In this document: piece after piece, positions 43,954-51,777 of the stretch
Position numbering within the stretch: the first letter of the stretch is position 1
How the letters are laid out: the number at the start of each line of letters is the position of its first letter
Assembly: GCF_004519335.1 (NCBI RefSeq)
Contig: NZ_SOZD01000002.1
Span: forward strand, 248,001-312,000
Direction: 5' to 3'
DNA length: 64,000 nucleotides
Source of the DNA: Jiella endophytica
GTDB lineage: Bacteria > Pseudomonadota > Alphaproteobacteria > Rhizobiales > Rhizobiaceae
The notes under the pieces: model-generated
Databases searched by the model: none
Seen by the model: the letters and a program-made list of their open reading frames with translations, nothing else
What the model was told of the DNA's origin: nothing
Program-made: the position numbers and the translations under genes

Positions 43954-45083
43954 CGGCGTTCTCCACCCTCGCTGGATGCCTGAACGAGGTCCAGCGCGGC
44001 GCCCGGGAGCACCAGCTGCGAGCCGGCGGTGACCACACGCTCCCCCGCCTCGACGCCGCCGGCGACGAGGATCGTCCCGGTCTGGTAGGCGGCGACCTCG
44101 ATGGGCGTCAGCTTGGCGCTGCCGGCCTCGTCGACCACCCACACCGCGGGCTTGCCGCCCTTCACCATCAGCGCCTCCCACGGCAGGCTGACCGCCTGGC
44201 GGCTGGTCTCGCCGGTCTCGTGGCCGACCACCGCCGAGCCGAGCGTCATTTCCGGCGGCGGATTGTCGATGCCGATCTTCACTTCGACGGTTCCGGTCGA
44301 GCTGTCGATCAGCGGCGAGACCTCGCGGATGTAGCCCCTCGCCTTCACCGACGGGTCGCTGACCAGCGACACCTCGATCGAGTCCGGCTTCTTGTTGCCG
44401 ATGAGAAGCTGTTCCTGGATCTGGAAGATTGCGTCCTCGGCGCCGCTGCGGGCAAAGCCGAAAGCCGCCTGGGCGGCGCTCACCACCTGGCCGGGATCGA
44501 CCTCGCGGCTGGTGATCACCCCGGCGGCATCGGCCCTGAGGACGGTGTTCGAAAGGTCCTTTTCGGCATTGGTCAGATCCGCCTTGGCGCTGTCGAGGGT
44601 GCTCTGCGCCGAGGTCTGCTGCGCTGCGGCGGAATCATAGTCGCTGCGGGTGGTGAAGCCGCTGGACAGCAGCTGCTTTTGCCGGTTGAACGAGGCGGTG
44701 GCGTTTTCGAGCTGCGCCTCGGCCGACTGGACCGCCGCCTTGGCGGCGGCAACGCCCGCCTGCTGGTCGGTCGGATCGATCTTGGCGAGCACGGTGCCGG
44801 ACGCGACCTGATCGCCGACGTCGACGAAGACATCGGTGACCCGGCCACCGGTCTCGAAGGAGTAGGTGGAGGAATTGCGCGCCGCGATCTCGCCGGTGAG
44901 CGAGACCGTCTGGGAGATCGCCCTGGTCTCGGCCGTCACATAGGCGACGGGCTGGGGCTCCGCCGTGGCGGTCTCCTTCTCGCCGCAGCCGGAGAGCGCC
45001 AGGCACACCGGCACCCCCGCCAGCAGCCAGCTGCGATGCAATGCCCGTCGGCACGGACGCCAAGCCGGCAACAAAAATCTCAT
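43950..45083 (-). CDS. RND efflux adaptor lipoprotein (first of two)
   Basis: 377 residues. A lipoprotein signal, LLAGVPVCLALSGCGEKETA, has lipobox LSGC. The adaptor core follows: TYSFETGGRVTDVFVDVGDQ, a helical hairpin with Ala/Gln-rich heptads (GVAAAKAAVQSAEAQLENAT) and LSNTVLRADAAGVITSREVD, then the barrel and membrane-proximal domains. It may form a mixed hexamer with the second adaptor, as in pumps with paired adaptors such as TriAB. It is the first gene of the pump operon, starting 58 bases from the divergent marR. Confidence 0.92.
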   Translation of the reverse strand: MRFLLPAWRPCRRALHRSWLLAGVPVCLALSGCGEKETATAEPQPVAYVTAETRAISQTVSLTGEIAARNSSTYSFETGGRVTDVFVDVGDQVASGTVLAKIDPTDQQAGVAAAKAAVQSAEAQLENATASFNRQKQLLSSGFTTRSDYDSAAAQQTSAQSTLDSAKADLTNAEKDLSNTVLRADAAGVITSREVDPGQVVSAAQAAFGFARSGAEDAIFQIQEQLLIGNKKPDSIEVSLVSDPSVKARGYIREVSPLIDSSTGTVEVKIGIDNPPPEMTLGSAVVGHETGETSRQAVSLPWEALMVKGGKPAVWVVDEAGSAKLTPIEVAAYQTGTILVAGGVEAGERVVTAGSQLVLPGAALDLVQASSEGGERR

Positions 45084-45141
45084 CTTGCTTACCGATCGAG
45101 TTACTTTATGATCGAGATATACTGATATGGAGAAACCGTCA
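45084..45141. promoter_or_regulatory. Divergent promoter/operator region of the efflux operon and marR
   Basis: A 58-base AT-richer gap between the adaptor and marR starts. CGATCGAGTTA (45094-45104) and TGATCGAGATA (45109-45119) form imperfect direct repeats sharing GATCGAG, and TTACTTTATGATCG looks promoter-like. Control of both directions by the MarR protein from this site is the usual arrangement for such pairs. The exact operator is inferred. Confidence 0.5.
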
Positions 45142-45612
45142 ATGTGCGGCGAGCCCGCCCCTGCCAGGAACCCATGCGGCGACGCCGATTTTCAGGCTTT
45201 CGCGAAGCTCTTCAAGCAGGTGATCCACGGGGCTGTCGCCGTCGACCGGGAGTTCGCCGCCAGCCACGGCCTCGCCCTCACCGACATCATGTGCCTCGCC
45301 TTCTTGACCGAGCACGACGGCCCGGTCAGCGCCAAGATGCTGGCCGAGCACGTCAACCTTTCGACGGGAGCGACCACCGCGCTGATCGACCGGCTGGAGC
45401 GGGACGGCTTCGTCGAGCGCCGGCCAAACCCGTCCGACCGCCGCGGCGTGATAATCGTTCCGGTGGAGGAGCGGGCAAAGCCCGTGCTCGCCACCGGCGA
45501 GCGGCTGCGCCACAGGTTGAGATGGGCCTATGGCTGCCTGTCGAAGGAGGAGGTGGGCGCCGTCGCGCGGTTCTTCAACGCCCTTCTCGCCGGCACCGGC
45601 CCGACGGAGTAA
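45142..45612 (+). CDS. MarR-family transcriptional regulator
   Basis: 156 residues from the ATG at 45142, which has GGAGA 8 bases upstream. The in-frame ATG at 45127 lacks a ribosome site. The winged helix is clear: LTDIMCLAFLTEHDGPVSAK, then MLAEHVNLSTGATTALIDRL and VERRPNPSDRRGVIIVPVEE, the last with the conserved DxRxxxV-like wing. MarR dimers usually repress a neighbouring efflux gene until a small phenolic or drug-like ligand binds. It is divergent from the two-adaptor RND operon, its probable target. The short acidic N-terminal segment with two Cys is not typical and could sense oxidants. Confidence 0.9.
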   Translation: MCGEPAPARNPCGDADFQAFAKLFKQVIHGAVAVDREFAASHGLALTDIMCLAFLTEHDGPVSAKMLAEHVNLSTGATTALIDRLERDGFVERRPNPSDRRGVIIVPVEERAKPVLATGERLRHRLRWAYGCLSKEEVGAVARFFNALLAGTGPTE

Positions 45613-45618
45613 GGTCCG

Positions 45619-46383
45619 TCAGATCGAGCCGGCCTCGACCATATAGTTGTTGGCGGTGCACATGGCGGCATCGTCGGAGGCGAGGAACAGCACCATCCGG
45701 GCGACATAGACCGGGTCGATCAGGTCCTTCAGGCATTGGCGGTCGCGATGCTTCTCGATCGCTTCCTCGCTGACCCAAAGCTCCTTCTGGCGTTCGGTCA
45801 TGATCCAGCCGGGCACCACGGTGTTCACACGGATGCGGTGCGGCCCGAGATCGCGGGCGAAGGACCGGGTCATGCCGTGCACCGCCGCCTTCGCCGTGGT
45901 GTAGGCGGGCATGCCGCCGCCGGCCTCCCACCAGGAATTGGAGCCCATGTTGACGATCGACCCACCACCGCTGGCGATCATGCCGGGTGCCACCGCCTGG
46001 GTGACGAAGAACATGTGCTTCAGATTGGTGGCGATGCGTTCATCGAAATAGTCGGGCGTCACGCTTTCCCAGCCGTGCCGGTCGTCGCGCGCGGCGTTGT
46101 TCACGAGGACCGTGGCCGGGCCGTTGCGGCCGGCGAGCTTGCCGAGGGCGACCGTCGTCGCGGCGATGTCGCGCAGGTCGCAATGTTCGAACGCCACCTC
46201 GGCGCCGTCTGCCAGAAGCTCGTCGCAAAGCGCCTGCGAGGCCTTCGCGTCGAGATCGAGGAAGCCGACCTTCGCCCCTTGAGCGGCGAAGGCGCGGACG
46301 ATCTCGGCGCCGATGCCTGAGCCGCCGCCGGTGACGACGACGCTCTTGCCCGCAAGGCTCGGATAGATGGCGAAGTCTGGCAT
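45619..46383 (-). CDS. SDR family aldose 1-dehydrogenase, XylB-like
   Basis: 254 residues. IYPSLAGKSVVVTGGGSGIG gives the TGxxxGxG cofactor motif, VLVNNAARDDRHGW the NNA element, and AYTTAKAAVHGMTR the Tyr-x3-Lys catalytic pair, preceded by MGSNSWWEAGG with the Ser. FVTQAVAPGM, the QCLK segment and VLFLASDDAAMCTANNYMVE resemble Caulobacter D-xylose 1-dehydrogenase. It probably oxidises a pentose or related aldose to the lactone. The start at 46383 is preferred, since the longer frame has no similarity. It converges on marR with 6 bases between stops. Confidence 0.85.
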   Translation of the reverse strand: MPDFAIYPSLAGKSVVVTGGGSGIGAEIVRAFAAQGAKVGFLDLDAKASQALCDELLADGAEVAFEHCDLRDIAATTVALGKLAGRNGPATVLVNNAARDDRHGWESVTPDYFDERIATNLKHMFFVTQAVAPGMIASGGGSIVNMGSNSWWEAGGGMPAYTTAKAAVHGMTRSFARDLGPHRIRVNTVVPGWIMTERQKELWVSEEAIEKHRDRQCLKDLIDPVYVARMVLFLASDDAAMCTANNYMVEAGSI

Positions 46384-46487
46384 CGGTGCGGTTCCCCCAA
46401 AGGCTGCCGGCCCGTGTCGGCCGCCGCGTGTGTGCGCCGGACCGGGGCTCCGGGTCAACCACTGGGCAGCCGCGGGTCAGGCGCCTC

Positions 46488-46973
46488 TCAGCCGCCCACA
46501 GTCGCCGGACGGAACGCGCCGGGATTGCGCCGCCAGACCGAGAAGTTGAGGCAGGCGGCCGCGGTGACCCAGAGGAGATAGGGGATCAAAAGCAGCCCCG
46601 CGACGGCATCGATCGGGTAGAACACCAGCGCGTTGACCGCGACGGCGACCCACAGTGCCAGGACGTCGGCAAAAGCGAGACCCGGCCGCCGCATTCCGAA
46701 GAACAGCGCCGACCAGGCGGCGTTCAGGACGAGCTGCAGGCCGTAGGCGGCAAAGGGCAGCGGGACGAGGCCCGCGCTCTCGTAGACCCGCCAGCCGGAG
46801 ACTGCGATCATCACGTAGAGCGCCGACCAGACCACCGGGAACGCCCATTTTGGCGGGTTCCAGCTCGGCTTGTCGAGAGTGTCGTACCAGGGCCCCGGCT
46901 TGAACACGGCGCCGCTCGACGCGACCGTGAGGACGAGGGCGAAAAACACCACGAAACTCAAAATCGAAGACAT
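46488..46973 (-). CDS. tspO: TspO/MBR family protein
   Basis: 161 residues with five hydrophobic helices. WYDTLDKPSWNPPKWAFPVV is the diagnostic W-x2-L-x-KP-x-W-x-PP-x3-FP-x-V motif, and LQLVLNAAWSALFFGMRRPG is the fourth-helix signature. Bacterial TspO binds porphyrins and cholesterol-like ligands and in some alphaproteobacteria regulates tetrapyrrole or stress gene expression. The ATG at 46973 is selected because the extension to 47027 crosses the divergent promoter region. A link to the corrin cluster 16 kb away is not implied. Confidence 0.93.
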   Translation of the reverse strand: MSSILSFVVFFALVLTVASSGAVFKPGPWYDTLDKPSWNPPKWAFPVVWSALYVMIAVSGWRVYESAGLVPLPFAAYGLQLVLNAAWSALFFGMRRPGLAFADVLALWVAVAVNALVFYPIDAVAGLLLIPYLLWVTAAACLNFSVWRRNPGAFRPATVGG

Positions 46974-47057
46974 CGCCGCCTTTCGGGAAATTTCGATTGC
47001 CGCCGGGAAAATTCCATTCACTATCAACGCAGTCGAACGCCAAAAGAGACCGCCCTG

Positions 47058-47558
47058 ATGAGAAAATTCGTCTCGATCCTAGTCCCTCTGCTCGTCCTTG
47101 CCCAGCCGGCGGGCGCCGCCGGCCCTGCCGTCGCCGCCGATGTCGACGCACTGAAAGCCTGCATCACCACGGCGGGAGACAACCCGGAAGACTGCATCGA
47201 GACGGTCGTCGACCCTTGCATCGACGGGCTCTCCGCGGAGAGCGAAGAGGGCGTCAACGGCTGCTACGACCGCGAGGCGGAGGCCTGGGACGCGATCCTC
47301 AATGAGACCTACAAGATGGCTCTGAAGGATGCGGCGTCCTTCGACGAGGAAATCTCGGCCAATGGCGGCGAGGCGGAGGCGGCGGGCAGCCTGAAGAAGG
47401 CGCAGCGCGCCTGGATCGCCTTTCGCGACGCCGAATGCGACCGGCTCTACAACCGCAACATCGACGGCACGATCCGATTCACCGCCTACGCCTCCTGCCA
47501 GAACCGGCTGACCGCCGAGCGCGCTATCGCCCTTGGCAAGTCCGACGAGCCGATGTGA
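47058..47558 (+). CDS. Secreted DUF1311/LprI-like protein
   Basis: 166 residues. A signal peptide (MRKFVSILVPLLVLAQPAGA) precedes a domain with CITTAGDNPEDCIETVVDPC, GCYDREAEAWDAILNETYKM and AWIAFRDAECDRL...YASCQNRLTAERA. This is the DUF1311 pattern, found in LprI-type lysozyme-inhibitor-like proteins, with several conserved Cys that likely form disulfides. It would be periplasmic. The function is unproven outside mycobacterial LprI. It is divergent from tspO and convergent with the DUF3429 gene. Confidence 0.85.
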   Translation: MRKFVSILVPLLVLAQPAGAAGPAVAADVDALKACITTAGDNPEDCIETVVDPCIDGLSAESEEGVNGCYDREAEAWDAILNETYKMALKDAASFDEEISANGGEAEAAGSLKKAQRAWIAFRDAECDRLYNRNIDGTIRFTAYASCQNRLTAERAIALGKSDEPM

Positions 47559-47610
47559 CGAGACCATCCGCCGGGAAATATCGGCGCGGGATCAACCGCA
47601 GCATCGCGGC

Positions 47611-48117
47611 TCAGCCGAACAGCGGGCTCTGCCAGACATAGGCACCGAGGGCGACCAGCGCCGCGATCGGGATCGCCATCTGGATGGGGCGGAGCGAGGC
47701 AAAGAACAACGGCGCCTCGCCATTCCGCGCGGCAATCGGATCGAGAACCGCGAGGCTGAGGAAACCGACGATCTCCAGCGCCGTCGCCGTCAGCGTATAG
47801 GCCCAGACCGTCTCGACGATCGCCGCAAAGCCGAGGCCGAAGAGCCAGAGCATGGCGACCAGCTGGGACAGCGTCGGCCCGCCGGGCTGGCGGAAGCTCA
47901 CCCCGCGCCTGACGCCGGCAAGGAAGGCGAGGATCGCCGCGCCCCAGAGCAGCGTCAGATTGACCGAGAGAAACGCCTGTGCCTCGCCGCCGAGCCAGAG
48001 ATAGATCGCCCCGGCGGCGATCGGCAGCATCGCCGCGAAAGCGAGAAGCGCGCCGACCGGCGGCGGCTCGGCGGGCTCGGCGGCGGTGATCGTCCGGCTG
48101 TGATCCTGGCTTGCCAT
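47611..48117 (-). CDS. DUF3429 family membrane protein
   Basis: 168 residues with about five membrane helices: VGALLAFAAMLPIAAGAIYL, LLWGAAILAFLAGVRRGVSF, QLVAMLWLFGLGFAAIVETV and MAIPIAALVALGAYVWQSPL. FLAGVRRG followed by GPTLSQ resembles the DUF3429 family of small inner-membrane proteins of unknown function. The frame extends upstream to 48513 over the kinase gene in another frame, and that part is a shadow. The ATG at 48117 is used, 136 bases after the kinase stop. Confidence 0.75.
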   Translation of the reverse strand: MASQDHSRTITAAEPAEPPPVGALLAFAAMLPIAAGAIYLWLGGEAQAFLSVNLTLLWGAAILAFLAGVRRGVSFRQPGGPTLSQLVAMLWLFGLGFAAIVETVWAYTLTATALEIVGFLSLAVLDPIAARNGEAPLFFASLRPIQMAIPIAALVALGAYVWQSPLFG

Positions 48118-48253
48118 GCTTTTTCCGGTCTCTCGCAGTTCTCGTCGAGCGGCTCGCGCTTCGGCGCCGGCCCTCCCTGCCGTTTCGCCGGAAAGGCCGA
48201 AAACGTTCCGTCCCCAAAAGCGGCTGCGGCGCCAGTCGCTGATATGGCGGTTT

Positions 48254-49897
48254 CTACGGCTTCGAATAGGGGCGCATGATCGCCCTGGTTTGCCGCTCGG
48301 TCTGCTGCAGCAGCCGGTAGGCTTCATATTTCGCGGCGTGAAAATCGGCGACCGCGCCGGTCTGCGGCGCGAGGACATCGCCGGCCCGGCACATGTTTGC
48401 CGCCGCGCCCCGGAGATCCGCAAAGGCTTTTCCGGCGACGGCGCCGACCATGGCGCTGCCGAGAAGCACCGGCTCCGGCGTTTCGGGCAGCGCGACCGAG
48501 AGGCCCGTCGCATCGGCGAGGAGGCGCCTCAGCAGCGCCGAATGGGCGGCCCCGCCGGAAGCGACGATCGTCCCGAGCCTCAGGCCCTTCGCCCGGTTGG
48601 CCTCGACGATCTGCCGGGTGCCGTAGCAAAGCCCGCAGAGCGTCGCGACGAAGAGGCGCACGAGACTCTCCTCGCTTGAGGCTAGCGTCAGCCCGGCGAT
48701 GGCACCGCGGGCATGGGGATCGGCCTCCGGCGAACGGTTGCCGAGAAACTCCGGCACGACGGTGAGATCGGCACCGAGAAACGCCGCTGCCTCCAGCGAA
48801 CCGGCCATCTCCAGCGCCCGCTGCTCGAGATGATCGAGGACCGAGCGTCCCGCCATCTCCGCTGCGCGCTCGGCCGCAGGATAGGCCGGATGCAGCGCGA
48901 TCAGATAGTCGAGCGCAGCCCCATAGGCCGACTGGCCGCCTTCGAGCAGCCAGTAGCCGGGGATCATCGCGCCGAGATAGGGGCCCCAGACGCCGTCGAC
49001 GAAGGTCGGCTCGCGGGTCAGCGTCATCGTGCAGGAAGAGGTGCCCATGATGAAGGCGAGTTCCGCCGTCGGATCGGCGGTCTCGCCGCTCGCCGAAGCG
49101 CCCCCCGCCGTGCCGACGCCGCCGGCATGGGCGTCGATCAGCGAGGCGCCGACAGGCGTCCCCGGCGCAAGGCCGAGTTCGTCGGCCGCCTGGCTCGTCA
49201 GGCCGTGCCCCAGTGGCGTCGCGATGTCGACGACCTCGGTGCCGATCCGTGCGAAACCTTCCTCGGCGAGATCATCGAGGCCGACGGCGCGAAAATAGTC
49301 GGCGTCGAAACGCCGCTCATGGGCGAGATAGGTCCATTTGCAGGTGAGCGTGCAGACCGAGCGCGAGACGCTTCCGGTCGCCCGGAACGACAGGAAATCG
49401 GCAAGGTCGAAGAAATGGCCCGCCCGGCGATAGGTTTCGGGCAGTTTCTCCTTCAGCCAGAGAAGTTTCGGCGTCTCCATCTCCGGCGAGATCCGCCCGC
49501 CGACATAGCGCAGCACCTTGTGGCCGGTGGCGTTGATCCGCGCCGTCTGGTCGAGGGCCCGGTGGTCCATCCAGACAATGACGTTGCGGGTGTGGTCGCC
49601 GGACCGGCTGACGGTCAGCGGCCGGGCGTTAGCGTCGAGGACGACCATCGAGCAGGTCGCGTCGAAACCGAGGCCCTTCACCTCGTCGAGCCTCAGCCCG
49701 GCCTTCGCGACCACCTCGCGGACGCTTTCGCAGATCGCCCGCCAGATGTCGTCGGAGGACTGCTCGAAGATGTTGGGATCTTCGCGCCACAGCCTGATCG
49801 GGCGCTTGGCGGCGGCGAGCAGCTGGCCGGCGCGGTCGAACAGCCCGGCCCGGGCACTGCCGGTGCCGACGTCGATGCCGAGATACGCCTCAGCCAT
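48254..49897 (-). CDS. FGGY-family pentulose kinase, probable D-ribulokinase
   Basis: 547 residues. The N-terminal ATP/sugar domain starts AEAYLGIDVGTGSARAGLFD. VKGLGFDATCSMVVLDANAR, then VIVWMDHRALDQTARINATG and GGRISPEMETPKLLWLKEKL, are characteristic of the FGGY ribulose/pentulose kinase branch. C-terminal PEFLGNRSPEADPHARGAIA and IVASGGAAHSALLRRLLADA complete the second domain. It phosphorylates D-ribulose or another ketopentose. Its neighbour mtlK and the Smo importer suggest polyol catabolism (ribitol or arabitol to ribulose), although the gene is separated from them by three unrelated genes. The ATG at 49897 is chosen. Confidence 0.88.
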   Translation of the reverse strand: MAEAYLGIDVGTGSARAGLFDRAGQLLAAAKRPIRLWREDPNIFEQSSDDIWRAICESVREVVAKAGLRLDEVKGLGFDATCSMVVLDANARPLTVSRSGDHTRNVIVWMDHRALDQTARINATGHKVLRYVGGRISPEMETPKLLWLKEKLPETYRRAGHFFDLADFLSFRATGSVSRSVCTLTCKWTYLAHERRFDADYFRAVGLDDLAEEGFARIGTEVVDIATPLGHGLTSQAADELGLAPGTPVGASLIDAHAGGVGTAGGASASGETADPTAELAFIMGTSSCTMTLTREPTFVDGVWGPYLGAMIPGYWLLEGGQSAYGAALDYLIALHPAYPAAERAAEMAGRSVLDHLEQRALEMAGSLEAAAFLGADLTVVPEFLGNRSPEADPHARGAIAGLTLASSEESLVRLFVATLCGLCYGTRQIVEANRAKGLRLGTIVASGGAAHSALLRRLLADATGLSVALPETPEPVLLGSAMVGAVAGKAFADLRGAAANMCRAGDVLAPQTGAVADFHAAKYEAYRLLQQTERQTRAIMRPYSKP

Positions 49898-50044
49898 GCC
49901 GCCTCCCATATTGTCTTTGGAAGCGACCTAGCCGGATTTTGGCCGGATTGAAAAGAGGCCGCGGCGGCCGTCCTGATCCGGGGACGGACCGGCGAGACGG
50001 AAAGCGCGGGGCAGGTCCTGCCAGCGTGCGGGGCAGGGGCGCCG

Positions 50045-50935
50045 TCAGAGGCGCCGGATCGATATCGTCGCGACGGTCGAATCCGCCGGCGTGTAGCTGT
50101 CGCACTCGACCCTGCTGCCGCCGGCATCGATGGCCACCGCGCCTTTGACGAGACAGGCATCGGCGAAGGACGCCGGTACGCCGAAGGCCGCCAGCGCGTC
50201 GTAGAGCCTTTGGCGATAGGCTTCATGATCGCCGTCGCGATGGGCGATCTCGGCGCGGATCGCGAATTCCTGGTTGCGGCGGTCGTAGCGCGCGAGGATC
50301 GAATTGAGATCGGAGCCCTGCCGCTCGCCGAGACGGCAGGAGACGTCGCCCTCGCCGCGCCGGCACTCGGCCTCGCCCGGCATGATGTATTTCAGGAAAG
50401 CCGCCTGCCTGTCGGCATCGCCCGCCGCATCCCGTGGCGAGTTGCCAGCAGCCCTCTGCACCTCGCGGAGGGCAACCGTCGTGAACGGGCAGGCTTCGAC
50501 CGTGCGCTCGACCAGCCGCTCGTCGTCGCGAAGATCCATCCGCGGGTCGCCCCAGCCTTCGATCGCCATTGTCCGGCCGTCCCGGACGTTTGCCAAAAGC
50601 TGCCGGTCCATCGGCCAGAAGATGACGCGCTTGTCGGAGAGATATTCGCCGGCTTCGACTGGCAATGACGAGGCTGCGCCGTCGATGTCGATGTCGAAGC
50701 GGACCTCGCGCTGCATCTCGCTCGGGCTCACCGCCTGGAACTGCGTCGACCAGATGCCGAATTTTGGCTTCTGTCCGGCCTTGCAGGAGACCGCGACGCA
50801 GGTCGCTTCGCCGGCGTCGCAGGCATAGGCAGCACGCCAGTCCCCCGCCCTGCTCTCCTTCCATCCGGCAAAGGCGGAGCCGAGCGGGAGCAGCAGAAAG
50901 GCCAGCCCGAAGACCGCAAATGTCCAAAACCGCAT
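50045..50935 (-). CDS. Secreted protein of unknown function
   Basis: 296 residues, not recognised. A clear signal peptide (FWTFAVFGLAFLLLPLGSAF) is followed by a Cys-rich start (AYACDAGEATCVAVSCKAGQ), then FGIWSTQFQAVSPSEMQREV and RVIFWPMDRQLLANVRDGRT, like the invasion-associated or DUF1176-type beta proteins. A helical C-terminal half follows (ILARYDRRNQEFAIRAEIAH) with three more Cys. It would be periplasmic. The upstream frame to 51118 covers vapC and the intergenic gap and is rejected. It stands alone, with no operon hint. Confidence 0.7.
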   Translation of the reverse strand: MRFWTFAVFGLAFLLLPLGSAFAGWKESRAGDWRAAYACDAGEATCVAVSCKAGQKPKFGIWSTQFQAVSPSEMQREVRFDIDIDGAASSLPVEAGEYLSDKRVIFWPMDRQLLANVRDGRTMAIEGWGDPRMDLRDDERLVERTVEACPFTTVALREVQRAAGNSPRDAAGDADRQAAFLKYIMPGEAECRRGEGDVSCRLGERQGSDLNSILARYDRRNQEFAIRAEIAHRDGDHEAYRQRLYDALAAFGVPASFADACLVKGAVAIDAGGSRVECDSYTPADSTVATISIRRL

Positions 50936-51080
50936 CGCCGTTACCTCCCGCCGTGGTCTGGCGAAGATGTAGCAGGATAGCGTTGCGACAGGCTTAAAGC
51001 GCAGTGCCTGGGATGGTGCGGGTGACGACGCGCCAAGCTGCTGGCGAGAGGCGGATCGTGCCCAGCAGCGCTCGGCGTGG

Positions 51081-51512
51081 TCAGCACGCAATGACGTCGA
51101 GATAGCCGGGAGACGCAAGACCCAACAGGACCGCGTCTCGGGTGACGATCGAGAGCCTTCGCACTCGCGCGGTGGCGACCAGGTAGCAGTCGCCGGGATC
51201 CTTGTGTCCGGTCTCTTCGACGACCATCGCGGCTTCGCAGGCGATCCGCTGCCTGATCGGAATCACCTTCGCGGCTGTGGCGGCCAAGGCGTGCGAGAAC
51301 CAAATCGCCGGTGCCTTCCCGCCAAGGTCTACTGGGTTCTTGTGAGCCGGCTTCTGCGCTGCAAGCGCAAGTTCCCATGCCGAAATGGGTGAAACGTAGA
51401 GCGTCCCGCCCGCCTTGTGTTCGGAAATCAGAAGGATTGCTTCGTCAGAGAGCGGCTCGCTCGCCGCCGTCAACCAGTAGAGCGCATGCGTGTCGAGCAG
51501 CGCTCCTGCCAA
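51081..51512 (-). CDS. PIN-domain toxin-like RNase, VapC type
   Basis: 143 residues with the PIN layout: LLDTHALYWLTAASEPLSDE carries the first Asp, SPISAWELALAAQ the conserved Glu, and HKDPGDCYLVATARVRRLSI the DPxD cluster (an alphaproteobacterial VapC variant), then VTRDAVLLGL. PIN toxins are Mg-dependent RNases that cleave tRNA or mRNA. The gene follows a small basic protein gene with a 3-base gap, which is the usual antitoxin-toxin order. Acidic active-site residues appear intact. Confidence 0.88.
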   Translation of the reverse strand: MAGALLDTHALYWLTAASEPLSDEAILLISEHKAGGTLYVSPISAWELALAAQKPAHKNPVDLGGKAPAIWFSHALAATAAKVIPIRQRIACEAAMVVEETGHKDPGDCYLVATARVRRLSIVTRDAVLLGLASPGYLDVIAC

Positions 51513-51515
51513 CTC

Positions 51516-51737
51516 TCAGCCTTTCCGAATACGCTTTCGGCTGGTCTTACGACTTTGCCGCATCTCGAGCTCCAAAACCTGCTCGAAGATCGGCTTCGTC
51601 AGGTCGATCTCTTCATTCAAAAGAAGCGGCGTCGATTTCATCGCTCCATAGCCAGGCACTTCCAGCCACCGACCCGTCTTCGGATCATGGACCATCCATT
51701 TGCCGTCCGGTTGCTGTTTCATCTGCGCTTTGGCCAT
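51516..51737 (-). CDS. Small protein preceding the PIN toxin, putative antitoxin
   Basis: 73 residues. The sequence shows MKQQPDGKWMVHDPKTGRWL, a WLEVPGYGAMKSTPLLLNEE middle and a basic end (RQSRKTSRKRIRKG). It lacks the AbrB, RHH or Phd motifs of known VapB antitoxins, so the family is not recognised. The tight coupling with the PIN gene makes an antitoxin role likely. The basic C terminus could bind nucleic acid while the middle part occludes the toxin, but that is inference. It starts 40 bases after the mtlK stop, on the same strand. Confidence 0.6.
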   Translation of the reverse strand: MAKAQMKQQPDGKWMVHDPKTGRWLEVPGYGAMKSTPLLLNEEIDLTKPIFEQVLELEMRQSRKTSRKRIRKG

Positions 51738-51777
51738 GGAGGCAATATAGCGCGATTTGAGAGGTCCGGCGAGGCCC

